A DNA stretch of 64,000 nucleotides, from positions 81,222,858 through 81,286,857 of the forward strand of contig CM067565.1 of assembly GCA_034336665.1 (NCBI GenBank), given 5' to 3'. Made by a program: the position numbers and the translations under genes. Positions 37,881 through 48,900 of this stretch are shown here, piece by piece (position 1 is the stretch's first letter; each line of letters begins with the position of its first letter). Under the pieces are notes generated by a model. The model was not told the DNA's origin, did no database searches, and saw nothing but the letters and a program-made list of their open reading frames with translations. This DNA is from Luscinia megarhynchos (Eukaryota; Chordata; Aves; Passeriformes; Turdidae).

Positions 37881-40190
37881 TGGGGTGGGTTGGGGGCTGG
37901 ACTTGGGAAGAGAGGACCCCAGCGGCTGCAGGAGCATGCATGGTGCAGAAGGAGGAGGGGGGACTGGTGTGAGCACCAGCCCTGCCCTGCTGCCAGGAAC
38001 GCAGCCATGGCTCACAGGCTCTCCAGCATGGATGGCTTTCCCTCTGACTTGCAGAGGCATCGGAGACTTTGCTGCTAAAAGCAGGTGCAGAGGGCGCTGT
38101 GTGCACTGAGGCTGGGATGGAAGAAGATGGTTTGGGAATGATGTGGTAGGGGAGTTTCTCTGGTAGCCTCATGTCATTACATGTCAGCCCACCTGTACTG
38201 TTCCAGTAGCAAGCTACACAGCCACTCCTGGACAGCTTAAGCCTTTGAGAAAGCGTGAGGGGTGCTAGACCCCTGGAGCACCGAGGCGCTTTCCCAAAAC
38301 ATGATGCTCTTGTGTCAGCCATCCCCCAGGCTGCTCCCTGCTGCTCTCTGCAGGCCGGACCTGGCGTGCTTCCCAGAGCCTGCCGCGTGCTGGTTGCCTG
38401 GAGGATGGCACAATGGAGAGGCGAGGCCTGGCGTGGGCTGCTGAGAGACGGACAAGTGACCCCAGCTCCGTCCCCGCCTCGCTGTGATCAGACCCAGCGC
38501 TTGGTGTGCAGCACTGACGGGACAAAAGACCCTCCTGCCCACAGCCAAAGGACAAGGGAAGAGGCAATGCCGGAGAACAAAGAACTGCAGACAGAAAGAA
38601 GAACCGTGCTTGCTGCCAAGGCTCTGCAGCCATTACTGCAAAGGGAAGCTTAAGGGAAGGAAAGAAGGAAGTTGCACAGGGATTTTGCAGGTGTTAGGGA
38701 AACAGCTTCCAAGCATAGGGAGAAGGACGTGAGACAGCCTTTCTGACAGGATTATTGAGGAGCTGTCTCCTGCCTCAGGAGAGGGATCTGTGAAAGCAGC
38801 TTTGGAGGCCACTGAAGGGTAATAAGGCAGGAGCTGAACAGGACAACAGGGTCACAAGGATGGGCACAAACCCAAAGCAGGAACAAGCCCTGGCACTACA
38901 GGCCTCTTGCTCTTTGAAAGCACAGTGCTGCCTGCGGTTCTGTGCGGAGCTAAATAATGTCCCCAGCAGGGACCCCCTTACACTTCCAGCAGCCCTGGCA
39001 ACAACCCAGAGCAGGGCAGCCCCAGGCTGCATCTGCACTGGGGTGGGCAGAACAAGCTGCCTCTATCCTCTGTACCCTCTGTACAGGGATAGGGCAGCTC
39101 TAGTGGGTGCTGGCCAGGACCGGACGGGTTGCTTGTGCGTGCAGCAGCAGGACCTTGCTACAGCTGGTTTTAAATGTTTGGGTTGCCCTTCCCTCAGGCA
39201 AGGGACTTGGCTCCTGGCTCCATGTGCAACCTGTTCCCTGCTTAGGAAGGATTTACCTCCTGGGGTGAGGCCTGGGCTCCCACAGGCTCAGTGCCAGCTG
39301 CTGCACTGAGTCTGTATGGGCACAGCCTCCCGAGCTGCCAGCAGGCACCAGGGAAGGAGAGGGAGCTCCAGGCTTGGTGCCACCCTTTAGGATCACCCTG
39401 TTCAGCCCTGGCACCAAAAGAATGGCAATACAGAGCTTTTTCCTGGGATGGGGCTGAGCTGAGCTGAGCTGCTCGTGCCAGACCTGGCCATGTCAGATAT
39501 GCTGGGCTAAGCCACACCATGCCAAGCTGTGCCAATCCACGCTGAGCCATGCCATGCCAGGCTAAGCCCTGTTGAACACACAGGGTATGGTGCCAAGCCC
39601 TGTGCAGCCATGCCCGCTGGTAACAGCACCACCCAGCATAGCTGCACCGTGAGTCACGGAGGGCACGCAGGGGCAGCCCCGATGTGGCTACGGAAAACCC
39701 CAAGGGCAGTGGGACCTGCCTGGAGAGGAACCTGCTGGCACCCAGCAGCGAGGCCAGCTGCTGCTGGTGGCGTTGTTGACCTGGACTTTAAGGATTGAGG
39801 TGGTGCGGGGACAGTCTCCCCAGGCACGAGAAAAGGAAGAAGGGACACAACAGCCTGGGATATCCGGTGGGACCACCGTACTCAGCCGTGGCACCAGAAG
39901 GTCAAGTCCTGGGGACAAGGTGCAGTACAGAGCTTCAGCCAGCCACGCCGCGGTGTCGGCAGTGTGGAGCAGTCACCCGCAAATCCATTCCTCGGGGAAA
40001 GTTGCTTCCTCTTATCCTTCCAGCCCCGGTTTCCGTATGCACCCAACCCTTTCCTCAGAACAATGGAGGAAGAGGAGCACGCCCATCCCGGCGGCACCCT
40101 TCCATCCCCGGGAGCTGGGAGAGGGTGACAGCAGACAGAACCTCACCATCACCCTCGATCCATAACCCCTCCCAGTGTCTGTAAGCTGTC
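37881..40190. other. TMEM63B-CAPN11 intergenic DNA
   Basis: I see no supported gene. The open frames (for example 38255-38653 +, 39242-39703 -) have no known-protein character or splice context. Positions 39450-39585 hold a degenerate low-complexity tract built from GCTGA pentamers, then variants of GCCATGCCA and GCTGAGCC. Otherwise I recognise nothing. Confidence 0.6.
39450..39585. repeat. Degenerate GCTGA / GCCATGCC low-complexity tract
   Basis: Three clean GAGCTGAGCTGAGCTG-type units are followed by about 90 bases of drifting copies of short CCATGCC and GCTGAGCC words. It looks like decayed minisatellite. Confidence 0.55.
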
Positions 40191-40195
40191 ACTGC

Positions 40196-40347
40196 TCCTT
40201 TAATTCCCCCTCCCAGTGCCCTCCCGGCTTCGCTCGTACGCCCTGCCCGCCGAAACTCCACCTTCCGCGGGGCTGTACCGAGCCGGGCTGGGCTGGGCTG
40301 GGCCGGGCCGAGCCGAAGCGGGCAGGGCGGTGGCGGCAGCAGCTTCC
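40196..40347 (+). promoter_or_regulatory. CAPN11: CpG-rich candidate promoter and upstream non-coding exon of CAPN11
   Basis: The base composition changes sharply to GC- and CpG-rich. G-rich repeats of the form GGGCTGGGCTGGGCCGGGCC (about 40286-40312) resemble Sp1/KLF sites. They are followed by GCGGTGGCGGCAGCAGCTTCC and a textbook donor gtaagt at 40348. A first non-coding exon ending at 40347 could splice to the acceptor at 42943. No transcript evidence is available, and it could belong to another transcript. Confidence 0.4.
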
Positions 40348-42399
40348 GTAAGTCCATCCCCCCATCCTCACCCTTATCCGACCCCCAGCATGGGGATAAG
40401 CACCGGGGGGCACCCGGAGCTGCGGGTCCGCCCGTCTCCCCCTCCCCGGCTGCTTCCTCTGTTTTCTAAGCTTATCTAGGCATGCCTACCCCTCCCATCC
40501 CCTTTCTGTCTGCCGGGATTTTGGCATTAGGTAACGCATCCGCAGACACCCAGAGGCTTCCCAGTCGGGGCGGCGAGTAAATTGCATACCGAAGCCTCCC
40601 GGGATGCGCTGCCGACCCCAAAGCCAAGCCCGCATCCCGTCAAAGGGATGCGGTAAAGAAAGGGGAGCCTGTGAGAAACGAGGGTCTTTGTCATCCGGAG
40701 GGCTGGAAAGGGCCTGAGAGCTGCTTGAGCACTGTGGGATGCCATGGCTGTGATGCCTTGCCCCGAGATGAGTATGCGGCAGGATGCCGTGTGTCAGGGC
40801 TGGTTTTGAGGAAGGGAACTCCCCGCTTCCGTTGATTTGCAAGAGCAGCTGGCAAACCAGAGTTCTGCAAAGATTTTTGGCTGGACTTCAACAATGGTGC
40901 TGCCCAAGGGTTTTGCAGTATGCGCCAAAGTGCGCAAGGTGTCAGGGACCCTGCAGGAACCAATGTGCCTTTTTGCTCCCACCTGGGATGGATTAGAGGT
41001 GTCTCGAGTACTGGAAAGTATCATATTGTAGCTGGATGTCACCTGTGGTGGAAAGCTGCCCTGGGGGCTTGGCTTGTCTCGTCACACCCCTTCCTCCTCC
41101 GTGGAGGACCTGCAGTGTCCGTCAGCATAAGCTGGGGAGGTGTCAGCAGCTGACCGCATTGCTTTAAAGACCCATGTGGTTCCTCTCCCATTCTGGGGTC
41201 TGAAATGCTTTTCTTTGCTCTGCGCTTGCGTGACCTCGGTCTGCCACTGAGCACAGCCTTCCCGAGTATTTTGAGCCACAGAGCTAAGAATAACTCGTAC
41301 GGTGCCCGTGTCTGCACAGAGCTCCCCATGTCCGCAGCCATGGCCACTGCTGGTAGGTAGGGTGGGAAAGGGTGCAGGGAACCTGCCAGGGGCTATGGGC
41401 AGGGGAAGTTTCCTGGCGACTGGCAGGTTGTGGTGTGAGTGCTGAGGAAGTGGGGAGGTGGGATCTGGAGGCAGTGTGGGCAGCTGTACTTCCTCTAGCC
41501 CCCTGTGTTCTGGGCAGTGTCTGGGACTGCAGAAGCCATCCTGCCAGCTCTGCTGGCACCGAGTGCCTTCCCTCTGGGAAAGACTGCCAGGGTGCTGGCT
41601 GCGGGGCAGGAGTCGTAGGAGGAGCTCCATAGATTTGGGACCATCATACAGGAGAGAAGGGCTGGCACTGCCCTGGAGAAGGGTAGTGGGTTTAGAGCAT
41701 CCCAGGGCAGGCGGAGTGATGGGGAAGACTAGACTTTTTTCTTTTGAAAAGCTTCTGACTAGGACAGCCACATGGGTTAGCAGCCAAGTTTATGCTCTGT
41801 GCTTGTGCCAGGAGTTTGCACCCTATTCACTGTTGCCTGCCTTCCCACTGGCTATCACAGCATTTCGGGACAAGGAAAGGCGCCTCTTTGGAGCCAGGCT
41901 GCACCCTGGGGCGGGAGAGGGCCAGCAGTGGCATTCGAGTTCGCTGCTCTGAGTGGGTTGCTGGCTCCTGGCTTATTTACCCAAGGACTGCGCCACTTTC
42001 TCACACGGCATATACACTGAAGTATTCGGCAGCAGCCCAGCCAAGCGGGAGCTGAGGGGGCTGGGGAGTGGGGCAGGATGAGCCGCAGATGCCAGTGGGC
42101 TGGTGGTGGTGGTGGTGGCACCTGCCCCATGGCCCTGCTGCAGGTGACACTGCTTGTGACGGGCTTGGACCAGAGGCCAGAGGCCCCTTCCAGCCTGGGC
42201 GGTGCTGTGGGTGTGAGCGCTGGACAGGGCTGAGGGCAGCCGGACGCCGGGAGAGGAGCTGGGACTTGCCCACCGCAGCGGTGTGCCCCGCTGAACGCCG
42301 CAATCCCTTCCCGGTCTCTCCCAGCAGGCTGCTCCACTGGCGGTCGGGAGCCTTGAGTCATCCTCCCTGTACGTGTGTGTGTGTGCCGTCCCGCCTCTT

Positions 42400-42572
42400 C
42401 CTTCCCTGTCCTTCTCTGGCCCCACAGCTGGAGCTGTGTGCGCCCCGCTGGGCTCCTCCCTGCCCGGCCCGATTGACTCAGTGCTCAGGCAGCCGGGCCG
42501 GCTTTCGGAGAAGAGGGAAAAGGAGAGGGAGAGGCCCCTGGGGGTGGGAGAAGCTGCGGGCGGCCGAGACGG
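42400..42572 (+). promoter_or_regulatory. CAPN11: Second CpG-rich candidate 5' exon of CAPN11
   Basis: A CpG-rich stretch ends at GAGACGG followed by the donor gtgagg (42573). The next good acceptor is GTGTTGCAG ending at 42943, which opens the exon holding the CAPN11 start codon. This would make a conventional 5' UTR exon 1 and exon 2 pair. The transcription start is not visible. Confidence 0.4.
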
Positions 42573-42943
42573 GTGAGGAGGAGCCGGGACGAGGGAAGAA
42601 CCCGGAAAGCTGCGCCGGGAGGAGAGGCTGACGAGGTTGGGAAGCGTCTGAAATTCCTCCGGGCTCAGCCTTTTGGCGTAGCGGGGACAGGACAGGACAG
42701 GACCTGTGTGCTGCGGGGCTGCCTCCTCCCAGCCAGCCCTCAGGGCTGCTGTGCCCCCTCGGTGTGCCCTAAAGACGGCTGGAGGACAGGGCTCAGAACG
42801 GGGCTGCTGCTGGGGATGGGTCTGGGCGTTCTCCTGGTGTGTGTGTGCCCACCCCGGGAGTGCTCTGCGGGGCACTGGGGATCCAGCCTGTGCTGGCTGG
42901 TGTCCCCAGGCAGAGCCCAGCGTGCCGTGCCGGTGTGTTGCAG

Positions 42944-45900
42944 GGAGAGGAGCGGCAGGTAGCGGTGCTGGTGCCCGGCTATGATGCCCTTTGGCGGCAT
43001 GGCTGCTCGCGTGGAGAGAGACCGCCTGAGAGCCGAGGGGCTCGGCCAGCACAACAACGCCATCAAGTACCTCAACCAGGACTATGAGGCCCTCAAGCAG
43101 CAGTGCATTGAGAGTGGCAGCCTCTTCAGGGATCCCCAGTTCCCAGCTGGCCCGTCTGCCCTTGGATTCAAGGAGCTGGGGCCGCACTCCAGCAAGACGC
43201 GGGGAGTGGAGTGGAAGCGCCCGTCGGTAAGTGCTGGCCTTGCTTCTTCTCAGGCTGGGCTGGCATCCCTACCCTGCACTCGGCACTGACGTGCTGTGCT
43301 GAGCTGCAGACTGGCCCTTGCTGGCACCCCTCAGTGCTCAAAGTCCCTGGAGTGCTGCAGAGCCCCTTTCCATCTGCTCAGAAAAGCACTGTGTCTAGCA
43401 GGCACTGCCTCCTCTGGGCAGCACACTGCGGGCTTCAAAGCAGCTAGGTTGTGTCGATGCTTCCAGGTGTCATGGCATGGATGTATCACCCTCAGTAGCT
43501 GGGGCTTTTGAGAGTGCATATCCCCTGGTGCCATGAGGGCAAGGGGAATGTCATCCAGCCTTGTCCTCCCATGGATACAGCAGATCTTGCCTTGCCTTAC
43601 TGTGATAGCCTTGGGGTTGCAGTCCAGCAGCCTTCCCTAGCAGAGGGCAGGTGGAGTACATCTCACAGGGACCATGTACCATTTCCCTCGAGTCAGAGCT
43701 GCATGGGTGCCAGCCCTGCTAAAGCCCAGGCCCTGCCAAAATCCAGCACCAGCATCTGATTTTGTCCTTCTGCAGGAATTAGTGGATGACCCTCAGTTCA
43801 TCGTTGGCGGTGCCACCCGGACAGACATCTGCCAGGGGGCTCTGGGTGAGTGCTGAAGCTTTGTCCCTGGACTTTGGTCCAGTCAGTAATGACTGGGGAG
43901 GGTTGGGGGGCCATTTCCATTCTGTGAGGTGGAAAATGCAAGTCAGGGGCATCCCATGCCTCCTGGGCTGGCTAGGCTAGCAGAGTTGAACTGCCACTGG
44001 GATTTTGTGGTCATCAGAAACAGATCTTGGTACCACAGACAGTGCTGTCCTGATTGGAAGCAAACAGGGCACTTGACTGGGAGTACTGTATACCTCAGAA
44101 CATTTAGCATGCTGTTTTCAGGGCTGACTACATTTAATATATCCAGTAATTAGGACAAACTTGAGGTGGCAACTGGAGTGCATAACAGCCCCAAGCACTG
44201 TGGTAGTGTTCATGTGGTCGTTAAAATCTCAGAAATGGCATTTTGTCAAACCATAGCCTAGTTACAGATTATCCAGCTCAAGGCTAAGGTGTGAAAGGCT
44301 TCAAAGGCAAAAGAGAAAAGAGAATCAAGGCAAAGAATTTAAAGCCCAATGCTGGCCTGGAGCAGCACTTGTGGTTAAGATCACTCGGAAGGAAAAGGGC
44401 TGTGGTATTGCTTGTGATTTGAGAAACTGGGGTAGCAGCATGCTTGCTTGCTAATATGGCTTTTTACATACAAAGTGTAATTCTGCTGCAGAACTTGCTG
44501 TCTGAGATAAGGAGGGCAGTCATATGAATGAGTTCCAGGAGGGTCCAAATAAATGGCTGCACGAGGGGGCTGTTGGTGGTGACGGTTTGTGGTGGTCTGG
44601 ACAAAAGCTCCAGGTGAGGGAGGAACATTCCCTGTTGCCTTGAGCTAATACTTCTCTCTGTGGGCAGGCTGAGCAAGCCTGGATCCCTGAGTTCTCCTTG
44701 CTGTACCTTCTCTGGTTTTTCCATGGACTTTTTGAGCTGGGTAGCCCCAAACATTTGCAAGGAGAGCGCACCATGGTCTCCTAAACATCCATCACCTCCC
44801 CTCCCAGCTAGGGAGGTACTCATGGCAGCTTCCTCTGCTTCCCCAGGCGACTGCTGGCTGCTGGCTGCCATTGGCTCCCTCACGCTCAACGAGGAGCTCC
44901 TGCACCGCGTGGTGCCCCATGGACAGAGCTTCCAGGAGGACTATGCCGGCATCTTTCACTTCCAGGTGGGCTGGGGGCTTGTGGCCATCCACAGCTGGTG
45001 GGCTGTGGCAGAGGCGAGGGTGGGGGGTGGAGGACATCCCTCTAGGGTAGGGATGAGCCACGTGATGCTCTGAGCTCACCCCACTCTCTCCTCACCCCCC
45101 AGATCTGGCAGTTCGGTGAGTGGGTGGACGTGGTGGTGGATGACCTGCTGCCCACCAAGGACGGGGAACTTCTGTTCGTGCACTCGGCGGAGTGCACCGA
45201 GTTCTGGAGCGCTCTGCTGGAGAAGGCCTATGCCAAGTGGGTATCCCAAGGCCTGTGCCAAGTGGGTATCCCAAGGCCTGTGCCAAGTGGGTGTCCCAAG
45301 GCCTGTGCCAAGTGGGTGTCCCCGTGGTGGCCGTGTGGGCGGGTGGGCACGTATGGGGTAGGGCACCTCACGGCGCAGGGTGGAGGGAAGGGAGTCTCTG
45401 GTGTCGCTGGCCCTGCTTGTGTGGGGGCTGCAGTGTGCTACCTCGCTGTCTCCTGATGGCCCCTCAGGCTGAACGGCTGCTACGAGTCGCTCTCGGGGGG
45501 CAGCACCACCGAGGGCTTCGAGGACTTCACGGGCGGCGTGGCGGAGATGTACGACCTGAAGCGGCCGCCGCGCAACATGGGCCGCATCATCCGCAAGGCG
45601 CTGGAGAGGGGCTCCCTGCTGGGCTGCTCCATCGACGTGAGTCATCCACGCTGCCCTCTCTGCAGAGCCGGGGTGCCGCTGCAGCCCAGCTGCTGTGAAT
45701 GGGCCCCTTTGGACGGAGTGGGATTGTGCATCTCAAGTGCTGGACAAGGGACTGCCTACAGCTCTAGCCATGTTTTGCATCAGCAAATTACCTGGAGCAG
45801 GGCTTTTAAATTCTGAAGTGTGGGTGGTTCCTTGATAGATCTTCGGGGTCCTCTGCTGAGGAAACTGTCTTTAAATTTTCCACAACTAGTAGCCTTTGAA

Positions 45901-48900
45901 CATAGGGAGCTGCTACCTGCTACTTCTCTTGGCTGGAGCAGTGCAAAGCAAGAATTCTCTACACAGTGGAGGAAAGGGGTAGGGACAAGACTACATTAAT
46001 TCAGTCCTATTGACTCGAGCATTACACGTTCTCCTCAGATCACAAGCGCCTTTGATATGGAAGCAGTGACCTTCAAGAAGCTGGTGAAGGGCCATGCCTA
46101 CTCTGTCACAGCCTTCAGAGATGTGAGTCACCTAGATTAGACTTTAATGGCAATAGCAGCCTGGCAAGTGGCCTGGGCTCCACCTCGTGTGTTTGGTGTC
46201 TGGCAGGTGAACTACCGGGGTCAGCAGGAACAGCTCATCCGCATCAGGAACCCCTGGGGGCAGGTGGAGTGGACTGGAGCCTGGAGCGATGGGTAAGCAG
46301 GACAGGAGGGATGGCAGTCTGGCTCTGGCAGGCCAGCAAGCGCTGCACACACAGCAGTCAGGCACAGGGCACTGCTGAGGGGAAGCTCACAGTGTGCAGA
46401 GCCCTTGGCATCAGAAAGAGAGGAGTTGAGCTCTGCATTGCTCTCAGGAGTCCCTATCTCATTGTCTCTCTCCTGCTATTCCAGTTCCTCTGAGTGGAAC
46501 AACATTGACCCTGACGAGAGGGAAGAGCTGCAGCTGAAGATGGAGGATGGAGAGTTCTGGTGAGTGCTGGAACAAAGTGGCTCCCACCACTCCCTGTGGG
46601 TGCTGCTCTATTTCAGCACCCAGTCTGGGAAGTAGCAGAGGAGCTGGGGAGAGATCCTGCAGTCATGCTTCACCTGAAGCGCATGACCTGCCTGTGTGAG
46701 CTGGCTTTCCAGCACTGGAGAGCTTGCCAGCATTTTCTCATCTGATCTAGTTAATAATTTTCCTCCCTTGAAGGAAATTCAGGCCAACTAAATGCAAAAT
46801 AAACATCTAGGAAGAGTAAACATCCCTTCTAACCCAAAACCAGCATGAGGATTTAAATAAACTATAACTGTTTAGGGTAGAAGATTTTACTGTCACTTAA
46901 TTCTCCTAAAATGTTACCTGGGTCCAGAGCTGCTTGTGCTCTTCTCCCTCCCCCCAGCAGTGCCCTGGCCTCAGCCCCTCCTTGCCTCCCACAGGATGTC
47001 TTTCCGGGACTTCATGAGGGAGTTCTCCAGGCTGGAGATCTGCAACCTGACCCCCGATGCCCTCACCAAGGACGAGCTGAGCAGGTGGCACACACAGGTG
47101 TTCGAGGGCACGTGGCGCCGGGGCAGCACTGCTGGGGGCTGCAGGAATCACCCAGGTACCTCTGGCCTCCACACCTGTGCTCGTGCAGCTTGGTGAAACC
47201 AGCTGTCTCATCCACACATCCCCTTCCTCCCAGCCACGTTCTGGATCAACCCCCAGTTTAAGATCAAGTTGCTGGAGGAAGATGATGACCCTGGGGACGA
47301 TGAGGTGGCCTGCAGCTTCCTGGTGGCTCTGATGCAGAAGCACCGGCGGCGGGAGCGGCGGGTGGGAGGGGACATGCACACCATCGGCTTTGCTGTCTAC
47401 GAGGTAACTCCTCCCACCCCAGGGCTTCATCCCTGGGACAGGCTCAGCCCTGCCAGTTCCACCTCAACCCCAGTCCTCAAGAAAATCTTTTCCACCAGCC
47501 TTGGCCAGCTGTGGGCTGATGTGCCCCATCCTGTCCTCTCGGCAGCTGTAAGGGATGGGGCAAGTACTGGGATTCTGATTTTTTCCTTTTTCCCTCCTGT
47601 CTGCAGGTTCCTGAGGAGGTACGTCCTGAGCTGTCAGAGCCTATCAAATCTTGGAGGGAAGCACAAGACTGGGCAAAAATGGGTTGGATGCATCCAGTGC
47701 CGTGGGAGCTCCCACAGCACTGGCCATGGCTAGGGTGCTAGTGGGTGCTGGGCACCTCCAGGTGGGAGGGAGGGTGGATGGCTCCTACTGGATGGGCAGG
47801 GCAGGGCTGTCCTGCCTGACGGGGCTGGCGCTGGTCCCGCCACTCCCTGTGGCACTTGCCATCGTGGTCCACAAGCACTTCCTTCCCCAGGCCCAGGGCA
47901 TGCAGAACGTGCACTTGAAGAAGGACTTCTTCCTGCGGAACCAGTCCCGGGCGCGCTCCGAGACCTTCATCAACCTGCGGGAGGTGAGCAACCAGATCCG
48001 GCTGCCGCCCGGCGAGTACATCATCGTGCCCTCCACCTTCGAGCCGCACAAGGAGGCCGACTTCGTGCTGCGCGTCTTCACCGAGAAGCAGTCGGACACG
48101 GCGTGAGTCCCGGCCCGGCAGGGACTCCCGGGGCTGGGAGCAGGCGCTGTTCCCCTCTGCAGGCTGCCTGCTGCCTGGGGCCCTGCTCACCGCTGTGTTC
48201 TCCCCTTTCTGTTCTCCCCAGGGAGCTGGATGAGGAGGTCACGGCAGATCTGGCAGATGAGGTAGGAGCCACCACTTTGGATCAGGGCTGGGGTGATGGG
48301 GATGTGGGAATTAACAAAGATGAGAAGAACAAGGACAAGCTTCCTTTCCAGTTGGCGTTTACTGAGCCTGGAAGGCAGGGCAGAGCCTGGGTTTGACCTA
48401 ACCTCTTCTTTCTGGTTTGCATCACCCCAGGAGGAAATAACTGAGGATGACATAGAGGACAGCTTCAAGAACATGTTCCAGCAGCTGGCAGGGGAGGTGA
48501 GTATGGCTGTGGGAAGGGGGACAGCACCAAACCTCTGGCTGTGAAGTTCACACTCACTCAGTCCCATCCTGCAGGCAAGTCCATCTTTGCTGTGGCTCAG
48601 CCCAGCTGCCCGCAGGGATGGAGTGACAGAGGGCAGATTTGGGGAAGAGCATCCAGCTGTGACTCTTCTGGGTGTACAAGAAATGTAATGGCATCCTCAT
48701 GCTTTGCTACTAAGGCAGAGATGTTAAGGCAGGAGAGGGACAATGGCCACAAGGGGGTGGAGAGCAGGCAAGGGGTGATGCTAACTCTGCTTCTGCTCCA
48801 GGACATGGAAATCAACGTCTTCGAGCTTCGGACTATCCTGAACAGAGTCATCTCTAGACGTAAGCACTACTCTTCCTATCCCTTGCTCCCTGCAGCCCAG

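Noticed and set aside
41973..43187. 404-codon minus-strand open frame
   Set aside because: It is antisense to the CAPN11 promoter and first coding exon, Pro/Ser/His-rich, with no domain. It is an artefact of GC-rich sequence.
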